A stretch of DNA of 64,000 bases from an uncultured Latescibacterota bacterium (GCA_958295495.1 OY282352.1:3038001-3102000), one strand, 5' to 3'; positions 8,060 to 17,839 are shown, counted from the first letter of the stretch. Program-made: numbers and translations. The notes: generated from the letters alone by a model not told the origin.

Positions 8060-9170
8060 TTTACGGCATTTCAAATGCTTTGAACTACTTCATCTTCCGT
8101 TGTGCCCGCTGACGTTATTGGCGGGGACCAATGCCTCGGGAAAATCCTCGGTGCTTCAGGCCCTTGGCCTGCTACATCAGACAATGCGCGAACACGAATG
8201 GTCGCTTCGCCTCATGCTCAACGGCGAGTCTGTTCAACTGGGTACTGTATCCGATGTCGTGGACAAAGTATATGGTCGGCGCGAGTGCGAGATAGGCTTG
8301 GTAGATGGGGATACCTCCTATCAATGGATTTTTACCGGCGGGCGTTCGGAGATGTCCATGGCAGTCAAGCGCGTTGCTGTCCGTGGCATCCCACTAGAAG
8401 AGCCAACTCAGCTTCATTACCTACTTTCACTGGATGAGCCGTCATCCCTATCTGAGCGTCTAAAGAATCTCACCTATCTCACGGCCGAGAGGATTGGTCC
8501 ACGAGAGACGTACAAAATAGACGATCTGCAAGTTGCGCCGGTGGTGGGAGCATCTGGCGGACATGCCGCGAGCGTGTTGCACGTCAAGCGCGATGAACGC
8601 GTCTGTGAGAAACTCGCATTGCCGGATGTGTCGAGTAATTTGCTGCACCAAGTGGAGGCGCGGATGCAGACCTTCTTCCCCGAATGTCGCTTGGAGGTCG
8701 CTCCCGTCTCTCGTGCAAATGCCGTGACGCTAGGGATTCGCACCTCCGATGATACAGATTTTCATCGTCCCATTCATGCAGGATTTGGAATCACGCAAGT
8801 GCTGCCTATTGTCGTTGCGACTCTGGCGGCAAGCCACGACAGTCTAGTGCTGCTCGAAAATCCGGAGGTACACCTCCACCCTGCCGGACAGGCGCAGATG
8901 GGACAGTTCTTGGCAGAGGTCGCGCAAGCAGGCGTCCAAGTCATCCTAGAAACGCATAGCGATCACATACTGAACGGCATTCGGCGAGCCGTCAAAGCGG
9001 GCCGACTATCAGCCGAGCAGGTTGCGATTCATTTCTTTCAACCGCGGTTGGAAGGTAATACACAAGTGGTGAGTCCAGTCCTAGACAAAACGGGCAACAT
9101 AGACGCTTGGCCGGATGGATTTTTCGATCAGTTCGACAAAGATATGAACCACTTCGCGGGATGGGACTAA
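8043..9170 (+). CDS. AAA/ABC-type ATPase of the DUF3696 family (RecF/OLD-like)
   Basis: 375 aa from a GTG at 8043; this start overlaps the upstream gene by 17 bp and begins right before the conserved LTQLDLRHFKCF. Walker A is GTNASGKSS (28-36). The degenerate signature GFGITQVLPIV (247-257), Walker B LVLLENPE (268-275) and ETHSDHI (303-309) are all intact. The C-terminus PDGFFDQFDKDM is typical of DUF3696. Such SMC-like ATPases drive several anti-phage systems (for example Septu, Gabija, PARIS) together with a separate effector. It should act in the cytoplasm with its two operon partners. Confidence 0.88.
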   Translation: MLTQLDLRHFKCFELLHLPLCPLTLLAGTNASGKSSVLQALGLLHQTMREHEWSLRLMLNGESVQLGTVSDVVDKVYGRRECEIGLVDGDTSYQWIFTGGRSEMSMAVKRVAVRGIPLEEPTQLHYLLSLDEPSSLSERLKNLTYLTAERIGPRETYKIDDLQVAPVVGASGGHAASVLHVKRDERVCEKLALPDVSSNLLHQVEARMQTFFPECRLEVAPVSRANAVTLGIRTSDDTDFHRPIHAGFGITQVLPIVVATLAASHDSLVLLENPEVHLHPAGQAQMGQFLAEVAQAGVQVILETHSDHILNGIRRAVKAGRLSAEQVAIHFFQPRLEGNTQVVSPVLDKTGNIDAWPDGFFDQFDKDMNHFAGWD

Positions 9171-10129
9171 CGGTGGAACTCCTTACAAATGACTTGTCAA
9201 TTCACGGACAGTTTTACGACCTTAGTACGTTTGACGCCGCGCTTAATCGGGTTATGGACATCCGCAAGACAGCGCAGCGATACGGGCGCAAACTCTATTG
9301 TCACAGAAATTTCGCGAATGTCCAAGTAGCTTCCCAAATGCGATTACAGCAGGCGATCCAGAAATTGGCCAAAGATAAACGACGGTCCGTAATGCAGTGG
9401 ATAACTAGTCATGGGCCGTTTTGGGACGATGTGCGGCGGCATGGATGTGATGAATATTTTGAATGTAATGGAGAAATTGTTACCGATACCGCCGTCGGCG
9501 AAGCGGCATATCGCTGCTTGGATGGAATCGGCACCTGTCTCGTCAGCCTGGTTCCATCTTCGTGGGACTTCTCCCCGGTCGTAGTCGAGTGGCGAAAGAG
9601 TGATGAAGAAGCGCAGACAGTTGCGGTCGTCAACTATCGGGACGCCCGTGCGATGGAAGCCGCGTTACGTGCGGCACCCACTCAAATTACGTCGTGGGAA
9701 ATGCTGGCAGACGTGTCGAAGGCTCGCTGTACGCAGTCGGCGTTTTCCGCAGATTGCTTTGATCCACTTCAAGGGTACCCTTTCGTCTCTAAGGCTGCCC
9801 AAGACATTCTCAGCCGCCTTGAGACGCTAGATCAACTCAAGACATGCTTTGACTCAGAAGGGAACCGTACCGCCGAGGGATCTAGGCTCTATCAAAAACA
9901 CTTTACCGGGGACCGAGCGTGGTTTTCTCCTTCATCACCTACTGAGCAGAGCAAGTTCAAAACCGAGATGACGTTTCCGCATCCGGATATTCTGGGAAAA
10001 GACCTGTTCTGCCCTTGGCACGGAAAGGTTAATTATCACCTTCCACTCCGCATTCATTTTTCGTGGCCTGTAACGGCAGCCGACCCACTTTATGTCGTGT
10101 ACGTTGGTCCGAAGCTTACACGACGTTAG
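9161..10129 (+). CDS. Unknown protein, third gene of the DUF262-ATPase operon
   Basis: 322 aa starting at the ATG at 9161, which overlaps the ATPase gene by 10 bp, so the three genes are translationally coupled. No known domain is recognised. Visible features are an N-terminal segment FYDLSTFDAALNRVMDIRK, a cysteine/histidine-rich middle part (RRHGCDEYFECNG) and a conserved-looking end KDLFCPWHGKV, then PLRIHFSWP and PLYVVYVGPKLT. The CPWHGK motif could bind metal. By position it may be the effector of the system, but no catalytic motif proves that. Confidence 0.75.
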   Translation: MGLTVELLTNDLSIHGQFYDLSTFDAALNRVMDIRKTAQRYGRKLYCHRNFANVQVASQMRLQQAIQKLAKDKRRSVMQWITSHGPFWDDVRRHGCDEYFECNGEIVTDTAVGEAAYRCLDGIGTCLVSLVPSSWDFSPVVVEWRKSDEEAQTVAVVNYRDARAMEAALRAAPTQITSWEMLADVSKARCTQSAFSADCFDPLQGYPFVSKAAQDILSRLETLDQLKTCFDSEGNRTAEGSRLYQKHFTGDRAWFSPSSPTEQSKFKTEMTFPHPDILGKDLFCPWHGKVNYHLPLRIHFSWPVTAADPLYVVYVGPKLTRR

Positions 10130-10226
10130 CGGTGTATATATCGTGACAAACCGATCAATTCCGAATCCTATAAATGATCGTGCTGCTGGTGGTAGAGGCG
10201 TCGCCGCTGAGAGGTTTTTTATCAAA

Positions 10227-11564
10227 GTGAAATACTCGCTAATTAGCACCTTCGCGCTCCTCGTCCTGTGCGGCGCGGCCCGATGCACAGAAGAGACGGT
10301 CCTGCGCATCGGCGATAAGCGCATATCAGTAGAGGAGTTCGAGAAAACAGCGCAAAAGCTGCGAGAGACCGGCTACGGTCACGTCGAGGAGCTAAACAGC
10401 CAAGGCAAGCAGGAGCTGCTCGACGGCGTCATTGCGCGGGAATTGCTCATTGCCGAGGCCCTTCGGCGCGGGTACGACCGCGATTCGACTATTGCCGAGG
10501 CCGTGGCCAAGAGCGAGCGCAAGGCCCTGATGAACAGGCTCTACGAGCAGGAGGCTGTGCAGGCGTCGTATTCGTTTTCGGAGGAGGAACTGCGGGCGTT
10601 TTTTGCCCAGCAGCAATACGATGTGGAAGTACTCAGCCAGCACATCGTCTGCGCCACCGAAGAAGAGGCCCGTCTCGTCCTCGAGTTGCTTGAGGAAGGG
10701 ACGCCTTTTGAGTCGCTGGTCCGGCCGTATTCTCTCCAGAACATCCAGCAGCGCTTTGGCCCCGGCGGTTGGGTCGGCTGGTTCAAGATCGGCGAGGTGT
10801 ACGAGGGGCTAAAGGTTCCCCTCGGCACCATGCCCGTCGGCAGCGCGTATCCCGCCCCCGTGCAGACCGCCAGCGGCTACCACGTCTTTAGGCTCGAAAG
10901 CCGTCGCCCGGTTGACTTTGGCGCGGTGCGCGAGTGGGTTGAGGAAAAGGCCCGCGTGCAGAGCCGGGCCGACGATATGGAGCACTACGTCGGCACCCTG
11001 CGCCAGCGGTATCAGCTCGCGCTGGACGCGGAGGTTTTTGCCGAGTTGCTCGCCGTTGCGCCGCAATCGACGCAGTGGGATGGAGAGGACGCGCCGCTGC
11101 TCAGATGGCGCGGCGGCCAGCTCGTGGCGCAGGAGTACCTCGCCTTAGTTGAGCAGGGCCGCGCACCGCATCCGGCCGAACTCGACAGTGCGCGTCTGTA
11201 CAAGGCCGTGGATAACCTCGCCGGCAAGCAGATCATGGTGGCGGAAGCCCGCAAACTGGGGATCGCCGACATCAAAAGGGAACGAGACGCCCTGTTGGTC
11301 AAGCGGCTCTACCAAGCCGAGGCCGAACGGGTCGGGGAAATCGGCGACGCGGCCGTGCGGGCCTTTTACGACCAGCACCTCGACCAGTTTACCCGCGCCG
11401 ACGGCCGGGTGGCAGATTTTGCTTTGGTGCGCGAGAGCATTCGCACGGCCCTGCGAATGCGGGCCGAAACCGAAGCTATGGACGCGCTATTGGCCGAGTT
11501 GCGCAAGGCATATAAAAGCCAGATCCATGTGTTTCCAGAGGCGTTGGAGAAGGCGTTTGAGTAG
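10227..11564 (+). CDS. Parvulin-type peptidylprolyl isomerase (SurA/PpiC-like), exported
   Basis: 445 aa from a GTG at 10227, chosen because it opens a signal sequence (VKYSLISTFALLVLCGAARC). An N-terminal SurA-like helical domain (ELLDGVIARELLIAEALRRG) is followed by one parvulin domain: LSQHIVCATEEEAR, GPGGWVGWFKIGE and TASGYHVFRLE. A further helical region fills the C-terminal ~180 residues. Likely a periplasmic chaperone for outer-membrane proteins, which fits the large barrel gene immediately downstream (58 bp away, same strand). The signal may be of lipoprotein type with the Cys just before TEE. Upstream in-frame codons are not expected to be translated. Confidence 0.85.
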   Translation: MKYSLISTFALLVLCGAARCTEETVLRIGDKRISVEEFEKTAQKLRETGYGHVEELNSQGKQELLDGVIARELLIAEALRRGYDRDSTIAEAVAKSERKALMNRLYEQEAVQASYSFSEEELRAFFAQQQYDVEVLSQHIVCATEEEARLVLELLEEGTPFESLVRPYSLQNIQQRFGPGGWVGWFKIGEVYEGLKVPLGTMPVGSAYPAPVQTASGYHVFRLESRRPVDFGAVREWVEEKARVQSRADDMEHYVGTLRQRYQLALDAEVFAELLAVAPQSTQWDGEDAPLLRWRGGQLVAQEYLALVEQGRAPHPAELDSARLYKAVDNLAGKQIMVAEARKLGIADIKRERDALLVKRLYQAEAERVGEIGDAAVRAFYDQHLDQFTRADGRVADFALVRESIRTALRMRAETEAMDALLAELRKAYKSQIHVFPEALEKAFE

Positions 11565-11621
11565 GAGCTATCTATTCCGTACTTTGCTATCTCTTGTTTA
11601 GCTATAGAGGGTAATAAAGAG

Positions 11622-14267
11622 ATGAACCGAAACGAGCATCTGAGCAGTCCTTGGCTGCGTCGCTGGGCGACGGTGCTGCTTATTGCTGCCCTGCATCTTG
11701 GGGGTGCTGATGCGGTAGTGGCAAAGGCCGGCCAGCTAATTCATCGCTCTATCCCGGAGAAGGGCGACACGATGCACGTGGTGGTACCGGGTGAGCGATT
11801 CAAAGCAGGTCGTTTGCAGCGGTGGATCTACGGTAGCAACTATCGCCAGATCTGGATGACGCCGATCGAGGTGCCGGTCCTCGATCTCGATGCTATGGGC
11901 GGTGGATTGTCGCCCATGCGCACAGGCGGCTTCGGCCAGTCCATTTCGCTGCATTTTGTGGGCAAGGACGGCCGCCGTTACACGGTGCGCTCCCTCGACA
12001 AGGATCCATCCAAGCGGATGATGGAGGAACTCAAGCAGACCGTCGTCGAGGATGTGATCCAAGACCTCATGAGTGCCCTGCTGCCGACGGGGGGGCTAGT
12101 GGTGGATGCGCTGATGGAGGCGACGGGAATCCTGCATGCGCCGCACCGGCTGGTGGTGATCCCCGACGATCCGCGGTTGGGAGAGTATCGCCAAGAGTTT
12201 GCCGGACTGATCGGCACCTTGCAGGAACATCCGTCCGAAGCGGCCAACGATGAGCCGGGATTTGCCGGATCCCGCAAGGTGAGCGGCACGGACAAGCTGT
12301 ACAAGCGTCTTGGAAAGACGCCCTGCGAACGAGTTGATGCGCGCGCCTATCTCAAGGCTCGACTCGTCGATTTTCTCGTCGGCGATAAGGATCGGCACTC
12401 GGGCCAATGGCGCTGGGCGCGGTTTCCGGCCGGAGACTGCTACACGTGGTTGCCCATCCCCGAAGACCGGGACCAAGCCTTCATCGATTTCGACGGCCTG
12501 CTCATGAAGCTGGTGCGCCTAATCGAGCCCAGATTCGTCCGCTTTCAAGAGCAGTACCCGGACCACCGAGGACTCTCCCACAACGGCTGGGAGATTGACC
12601 GCGAGCTGCTGGCCGAGCTGGAGTGGAGCGCGTGGGACTCGGTGGCCACCACGGTGCAGGCCGAGCTACCGGACCCGGTGATTGAGGACGCCGTCCGGCG
12701 GTTGCCGGACCCGTACTACGAGCAGGTGGGGGATTTCCTCACCCGGGCGCTGAAGACGCGCCGCGACCATCTCGGCGAGTTTGCAGCACGGTACTACAAG
12801 TTTATTAGCAGAGAGGTCGAGATCAAGGCTACGGATGAGGACGAGTACCTCGAATTGGAACATCGAGAGAACGGCGAGTTAGAGGTTCGCATCCGCTTGG
12901 CGGGGACGCAGAACGCCCCGTATCTCCGCCGCACCCTGTATCCCCACGAGACAAAGGAAGTCAGGATCTATCTGCACGGCGGGGACGATGAGATCGTCCT
13001 CCTCGGAGAGCGGGCTAAGATCAGGGCCCGCGTCGATGGCGGCGGCGGCGGCGATACCTACGCAAACCGGTCGCGGGCTGGACGGTGGATGACGCGATTC
13101 TACGACGCTCGCGGTGAGAACCGCTTCGACGCGCACAAGGCCCTGATCGACGAGCGGCCGTACAAGCGGCCGGCTCCCTCGGGGGCGGTTACGGACAGGT
13201 ACGTCATCGACTGGGGCTGGGAGACGGTTTCGCTGCCGATCGTCAGCTACAGCCCAGACCTCGGTGCCTACGCTGGGCTGTTGTACACCCGGATATACCA
13301 TGGCTATCGGAAGCAGCCGTATGCGTCGCAACACTCGTTCGACCTCGGAGTCACCGCCAGCGCGAGAACCAAACCCCTTGTTGCCTATTCTGGGAAGTTC
13401 CGGCATCTACTGCGGGACCTAGACGGTCTGCTTCAGATGGAATACTCCAGCTTCAACGTGATTCGCTTCAACGGCTTCGGAAACGACGTTGAGATCCCGC
13501 ACGCTGAGTCTTTCTACGAGGTGGAGCAGGCGCAGTTCCTCTTCGCGCCCACACTCCTTTGGGTTTCTGATCGGTCGCGGGGGATGTGGACTCTGACCGG
13601 CGGGCCGCTCGTCAAGTTTACCGACACCCCTTTGCACGACAACAAGGGGAAGTTCATCGCCACCTATGAGACGCCCCTGTACGGGACGGAGGCCTTCGGG
13701 CAGATCGGCGTCGGCGGGGAACTCGTTTACGATGCCCGCGACGATTTGGGTCATGCCCGGCGGGGCGTGCGGTTCAGGCTCAGCGGCGAATTCTACCCAA
13801 AGCTGTGGGACGTCGAATCGACCTTCGGCTACGTTGCCGGCGACGCATCTGCGTACCTGTCAGCCGATCTTCCCACCCTCCCGACCCTCGCCCTGCGAGT
13901 GGGCGGCAAAACCGTCCGCGGGGCGTTCCCGTTCCACGAAGCCGCCGCGGTCGGCGGCCCCGACAACCTGCGGGGCTTCCGCGAGGACCGCTTCGCTGGC
14001 GAGTCCGCCCTCTACGGGAACGGCGAGCTGCGGGTGCGGCTGACTCGACTTCGGTTCCCGTCTCCGGGTGAACTTGGCGCATTCGCTGCCGTGGATGCGG
14101 GACGGGTATTCTACGACGCCGACTCGGAGGAGGCCGATGGCTGGCACATTGGCAGCGGCGGCGGGCTTTGGATCTCGTTTCTCAAGCGTCGGGCGATGTT
14201 GAGCGCGGCGATGATGGAGGGCGAGGACCTGACCGGCATATACCTGCGCGTCGGATTCATGTTTTAG
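11622..14267 (+). CDS. Outer-membrane D15/BamA-like barrel with kinase-like periplasmic region (paralogue 1)
   Basis: 881 aa with a signal peptide. Residues ~40-130 hold HRSIPEKGDTMHVVVPGERF and the SLDKDPSKRM segment. Residues 248-292 hold LVDFLVGDKDRHSGQWRW and PIPEDRDQAFIDFDG, which resemble the catalytic loop and metal-binding D-x-D of CotH/HipA-like kinases. From about 540 to the end is a beta-barrel with D15 features (NLRGFREDRFAGESALYGNG) and a C-terminal Phe (YLRVGFMF), the BAM recognition signal. The same order forms the C-terminal two-thirds of Bacteroidetes metallophosphoesterase-surface antigen proteins; here the phosphoesterase is a separate gene next door at 14305. Paralogue of 18955-21648. 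Confidence 0.82.
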   Translation: MNRNEHLSSPWLRRWATVLLIAALHLGGADAVVAKAGQLIHRSIPEKGDTMHVVVPGERFKAGRLQRWIYGSNYRQIWMTPIEVPVLDLDAMGGGLSPMRTGGFGQSISLHFVGKDGRRYTVRSLDKDPSKRMMEELKQTVVEDVIQDLMSALLPTGGLVVDALMEATGILHAPHRLVVIPDDPRLGEYRQEFAGLIGTLQEHPSEAANDEPGFAGSRKVSGTDKLYKRLGKTPCERVDARAYLKARLVDFLVGDKDRHSGQWRWARFPAGDCYTWLPIPEDRDQAFIDFDGLLMKLVRLIEPRFVRFQEQYPDHRGLSHNGWEIDRELLAELEWSAWDSVATTVQAELPDPVIEDAVRRLPDPYYEQVGDFLTRALKTRRDHLGEFAARYYKFISREVEIKATDEDEYLELEHRENGELEVRIRLAGTQNAPYLRRTLYPHETKEVRIYLHGGDDEIVLLGERAKIRARVDGGGGGDTYANRSRAGRWMTRFYDARGENRFDAHKALIDERPYKRPAPSGAVTDRYVIDWGWETVSLPIVSYSPDLGAYAGLLYTRIYHGYRKQPYASQHSFDLGVTASARTKPLVAYSGKFRHLLRDLDGLLQMEYSSFNVIRFNGFGNDVEIPHAESFYEVEQAQFLFAPTLLWVSDRSRGMWTLTGGPLVKFTDTPLHDNKGKFIATYETPLYGTEAFGQIGVGGELVYDARDDLGHARRGVRFRLSGEFYPKLWDVESTFGYVAGDASAYLSADLPTLPTLALRVGGKTVRGAFPFHEAAAVGGPDNLRGFREDRFAGESALYGNGELRVRLTRLRFPSPGELGAFAAVDAGRVFYDADSEEADGWHIGSGGGLWISFLKRRAMLSAAMMEGEDLTGIYLRVGFMF

Positions 14268-14304
14268 AAACCCGGTTCGGATTGTCCGGTCACGCGAAAT
14301 CGCG

Positions 14305-15432
14305 CTACGGAATGCGCATCTGGAATACGGGTACTTCCTGCCCAGTTCTCACGATGCGTACGACTGGGGTGTCAACTCCGTCGTGGATTGCGAAATCGAG
14401 CACTGCGAATCCCGGGACGGCGTGGGCGAAGATCGTCCCGTTCACCGCGGTCACGGGCGACACTTTGCCGGCCGAACCCGCCCCGCTCACGATGTGCAGC
14501 CGAGCGACTTCGTCCGCCTCGAAGATCTGTAGGCTGTGATCGTGTCCCGCGGCATAGACGAGGGGCTGGTGTCTTGCTAACGCGTCCTTCACCTGCTTTG
14601 CGAGGACCATGTATTGCGGATTGTACAGATTGAGGGGCGGTCGCGGTCGCAGCAGGTGATAGAAGTCCATGAAGAGGTTGATGATGAACCCGCGGCTGAA
14701 GCCAGCGCGGATGCCGCCCGAGCGCAGCGGAAAGTGGCTCACCACGATCACGAAATGCCTCTTTAGGGCCGAGAAGGCCGCGTCAATCCGCGTCCCGAAA
14801 TCCCCGTCCGGGCACCTGTTAGTGTCGGCGACCGCTGAGAACCAGGGCATCCAGTCAATGGCGACGACCGCGATCCCCTGCTCCAGCCCGTCCCCAGGCT
14901 TGAGCAACTCGCGCACGGCTGGGCCGGCGCATCCATCGCGGGGTAGAAAGTCCACGTCGCCCTCTGGCCACGCGAGCACGAACTCCTGCTGCGCGACGAT
15001 GTGCGCTCCCGTCCAGTCTTGCGGTGAAGGGCCCCAATCGTGGTTGCCTGGCACGAAAATCCGCAGTGCCGAGGTCGCTGCGAGCTGCTGGCGCAAAATG
15101 GCTTCACCCCTAGGGCGATCATTGACTGCAAGCCCGGACGGGTAGAGGTTGTCCCCCAGTAGCACGACCGCGGCCCGCTCTTGGGGAGCCGCCCAGCGCC
15201 CGATTGCGGCAAGGGTGGGATCGTCCGGCACCGGCTCCCCAGTGTCTCCGACCAAGATGACTCGATACGCGACCCGACCGCCGGTCGCGATCGCATCCGA
15301 CGGGACATCCCGCCGGATGTACGGCTCGTCGTCGGCACCGTAGTTCTCCCCTTGCAGGCGCCCCGCCCGGCAACCTGCTACGACCACTACCAAGAGCAAG
15401 ACGAGCCCCAGCCCTAAACCGTGCCGGCGCAT
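14305..15432 (-). CDS. Calcineurin-like metallophosphoesterase lipoprotein
   Basis: 375 aa from the ATG at 15432, which opens a classical lipoprotein signal (MRRHGLGLGLVLLLVVVVAG) with Cys21; an upstream ATG at 15453 is also possible. All metal-site motifs are present: VGDTGEP, LLGDNLYPSG, PGNHDWG, SHFPLRSGG and AGHDHSLQ. It is predicted to hydrolyse phosphoesters in the periplasm or at the outer membrane. It is convergent with, and 37 bp from, the barrel gene at 11622, which resembles the other part of proteins where both are fused. Functional partnership is inferred. Confidence 0.9.
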   Translation of the reverse strand: MRRHGLGLGLVLLLVVVVAGCRAGRLQGENYGADDEPYIRRDVPSDAIATGGRVAYRVILVGDTGEPVPDDPTLAAIGRWAAPQERAAVVLLGDNLYPSGLAVNDRPRGEAILRQQLAATSALRIFVPGNHDWGPSPQDWTGAHIVAQQEFVLAWPEGDVDFLPRDGCAGPAVRELLKPGDGLEQGIAVVAIDWMPWFSAVADTNRCPDGDFGTRIDAAFSALKRHFVIVVSHFPLRSGGIRAGFSRGFIINLFMDFYHLLRPRPPLNLYNPQYMVLAKQVKDALARHQPLVYAAGHDHSLQIFEADEVARLHIVSGAGSAGKVSPVTAVNGTIFAHAVPGFAVLDFAIHDGVDTPVVRIVRTGQEVPVFQMRIP

Positions 15433-15509
15433 CGCCCTTTGGGGATAGTTCATTCCCAAGTAACGCCCGGGTGGTCGCAAAGATTCCGTCCGCCGAGACA
15501 AGCCTGCAA

Positions 15510-16490
15510 TTACTGGCCCTTTGAAACGGAGTAAAAAGTCAGGGTCGCACGCTTGCTCACCCCTTCGTCGGATACGATCAGTGTATTGTCGGAAGCGAAC
15601 GCAATGCCTTCGGTCTGTGGATGCCGATCAGCCGCAAGATCCGCGACGGCGAGAACCCGTCCCTGTGGGGTAATCTCGGCAATGGCACACTGGCGGGCCG
15701 CCACGACAAAGTAGTTTCCCGATACTGGGTGCCGCTCGATGCCCGAAGGTTGGAATTGTTTGCTGTCGATGCGGCTCGAGAGCGTGATGGCTGGTATGAG
15801 GATAGGGCCATCCTCGACGAGCTGCTTGGTATCGAGGGACCAGCGACATATCGCTACTAAGCCTGTCTGCCCGGGGTCCTTGGGGTTTTTGCTGATGAGC
15901 AATAGCACCCGTTGGTCGGGGTCGTAGGCGAGTCCCTCTATTTCGTGGTCTTGTCCAATTCCGGTTGTATATAGATTGTAGAGAACACTCTCTCCATCGG
16001 AGCCTTCGACAAACTCGTATAACCGTCCTGAACTCGAAACAAGGTACACGCGGCCTTCAGCCGCGGCGATGCCTTCGAAGTCGTCGGCGACCGGATCGAG
16101 CAGATCGCTGAGTGCAAACGCCTTTACAATCGAACCATCGCGATAGTCTATCTCGAATACTACGCCCCTTTCGTCATCGTGCGCGAGGAGTCGGTTCTCT
16201 CCAAGCATGGTCAAGCCGGAGATCTCCCGCCACCGCTTCGGCAGCTTGAAACGCCGCGCTGGTTTTTCGAGGTCGTAACTCGCGAGGGTAAGGTTGTCCT
16301 CATGCGGCGTGCCTAGAGAGGATGTAGATGTAGATGTCAGACTGTCCGCGGTGGATGTAGATACCAAACTGTCCGCGGTGTCCACGACAGGTTCGATTGC
16401 CGCGTCCTCCCGCACGAGCAATGACGCCATAAAAATCAAAACGCTGAAGACCAAAAACCCGCTCAGGAGGTTGTTACTCGGGGCACTCAT
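15510..16490 (-). CDS. SdiA-regulated-family beta-propeller protein, membrane-anchored
   Basis: 326 aa. Residues ~7-27 are one transmembrane anchor (NNLLSGFLVFSVLIFMASLL), followed by a Ser/Thr-rich linker (DSLVSTSTADSLTSTSTSS) and then a propeller with family motifs EISGLTMLGENRLLAHDDE, DDFEGIAAAEGRVYLVSS, DHEIEGLAYDPDQRVLLLIS and PQTEGIAFASDNTLIVSDE. The SdiA-regulated (YjiK) family is structurally close to phytase-like propellers; substrate unknown. The ATG overlaps the stop of the DUF4956 gene (ATGA), so the two are co-translated. The anchor and linker are nearly shared with the broken gene at 17661-18825. Confidence 0.82.
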   Translation of the reverse strand: MSAPSNNLLSGFLVFSVLIFMASLLVREDAAIEPVVDTADSLVSTSTADSLTSTSTSSLGTPHEDNLTLASYDLEKPARRFKLPKRWREISGLTMLGENRLLAHDDERGVVFEIDYRDGSIVKAFALSDLLDPVADDFEGIAAAEGRVYLVSSSGRLYEFVEGSDGESVLYNLYTTGIGQDHEIEGLAYDPDQRVLLLISKNPKDPGQTGLVAICRWSLDTKQLVEDGPILIPAITLSSRIDSKQFQPSGIERHPVSGNYFVVAARQCAIAEITPQGRVLAVADLAADRHPQTEGIAFASDNTLIVSDEGVSKRATLTFYSVSKGQ

Positions 16491-17503
16491 AATTCCAGCT
16501 CCACTTTGATGGTATGGCCCTCTGTACTTTTTTCAAGCTCTCTGGTGAAGGCGGCCGGATCCGCGGTTTTCTTCAGCCGCACATCAAATTCGACGATCAC
16601 AGTGCCGTCCTCCTGCTGCACAATCCGCACCTGTCGCCACTGCTTGGCATAGGTCGCCAAGAGCGCAAGAGCGGCCTGCTGTGCCGCCTCGACCTGCACC
16701 GTATGTACCCTGAGCTTGGCATTATACGGTTTGGGGATTTTACCAGCTTGGGTGCCATTCACACCGGGCAACGACTTGGCGGGACGCACTAGCCTGAACC
16801 CGGACAGGACGGCAGGCTTCGCCCCGTAGTTCATACGCCAGATGCCCAAAACAACGGCATTGAAAGCCACCGACGCCAAAATAGCCACTTGACCCACACC
16901 GATACCAGCTGACAATCCGATGCCAATGACGATAAACATGTAGGTGGCATCTAGGGGGTCCCTCAATGTCGTGCGGAACTGAACCGCGGCGACAATGCCC
17001 GCGAGACTGAAGGCGAGCGCGAGACTGTCCTTGACGAGAAAAACGACGAGGGAAATCGCAATGGGCACGACGAGGAGGGTATGGACAAGGACTGGGTTGT
17101 ATCTCTTGCGGGGCCGGGTCCAGCGATACACCCAAGTCACAGGCAGGGCATAGAAAAACGAAAACAGCAGTGCCATCAAAATCGGCACGAACGTCGAGAA
17201 GTAGAAGCCACTGGACTTTTCCAGTAAGCGCTCGATATCTCCCGGTTCCAGTCCCGGACCGGCCCCGGAGCCACTGGACTTTTCCAGTAAGCGCCCGAGT
17301 TCTGCCCCGGATTGCGGGGATGACAAAATGTCTAATATGGAACTCATCTCTCCTTCAGTCATGTAAGTCGAGATGTTTGGCAACAACAACAAAATGCTTG
17401 CAAAGAAAAGGGATATGGCAATATAGTAAGCCACGAGACGGACGATTACGTTGTCGAGTCTATCTGTTATTTTGTCGAGCGCATCAGCTATTTTGTCGAG
17501 CAT
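16487..17503 (-). CDS. DUF4956 polytopic membrane protein
   Basis: 338 aa. An amphipathic N-terminus (MLDKIADALDKITDRLDNVI) is followed by a transmembrane segment, a Gly/Ser linker with a near-duplicate (GRLLEKSSGSG and ERLLEKSSG), and four to five more membrane segments. The DUF4956 signature is FSLAGIVAAVQFRTTLRDPL, then ATYMFIVIGIGLSAGIG. The soluble C-terminus (residues ~250-338) is alpha/beta. DUF4956 proteins are often found beside VTC-type polyphosphate polymerases and CotH kinases, which makes the nearby kinase-like barrels notable. First gene of a two-gene operon with the SdiA-regulated propeller. Confidence 0.85.
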   Translation of the reverse strand: MLDKIADALDKITDRLDNVIVRLVAYYIAISLFFASILLLLPNISTYMTEGEMSSILDILSSPQSGAELGRLLEKSSGSGAGPGLEPGDIERLLEKSSGFYFSTFVPILMALLFSFFYALPVTWVYRWTRPRKRYNPVLVHTLLVVPIAISLVVFLVKDSLALAFSLAGIVAAVQFRTTLRDPLDATYMFIVIGIGLSAGIGVGQVAILASVAFNAVVLGIWRMNYGAKPAVLSGFRLVRPAKSLPGVNGTQAGKIPKPYNAKLRVHTVQVEAAQQAALALLATYAKQWRQVRIVQQEDGTVIVEFDVRLKKTADPAAFTRELEKSTEGHTIKVELEL

Positions 17504-17646
17504 TATCAGCTCCTTTTATCACTGTTTCCGCAATGCAGGTCGCGTCGGGATCACGGATGCGAACAGAACGCTCCGCGTCCGGCAACGACAGAGATAAGAT
17601 ATATACTAAAAAAAATTGAAGCGCAATTACGCAATTAATGACGAAT

Positions 17647-17839
17647 AGGTGGAATCGAACCTAGCGATCCGTACCCAAGCCCGCGTACACTGTGATGAAG
17701 GAGAGCAGCTCGGACGAAGCTGGCGACCCGTCGAGGTGCCTGCGAATCCAGCGCGCGCCGACATTGGTCGTCAGGGCGTAGCCCAAGTACGCGGAGTCGT
17801 TGGCGACTTGGCCAGCGAGCACCCACGTCGTGCCGTCGA
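17647..17839. repeat. 193-bp perfect direct repeat, copy 1 (duplicated 3' end of the barrel gene)
   Basis: Identical over 193 bp to 23198-23390, offset 5551 bp. It encodes, on the minus strand, the C-terminus starting DGTTWVLAGQVANDSAYLGY and ending AGLGTDR plus stop. It looks native to the barrel gene at 23212 and foreign to the solute-binding gene it ends here. Confidence 0.97.

Noticed and set aside
17647..17670. tRNA-like T-arm (GGTTCGATTCC on the minus strand) at the edge of the 193-bp repeat
   Set aside because: The T-stem does not pair properly and no acceptor, D or anticodon arms are present; the sequence is mostly the coding end of the repeat.
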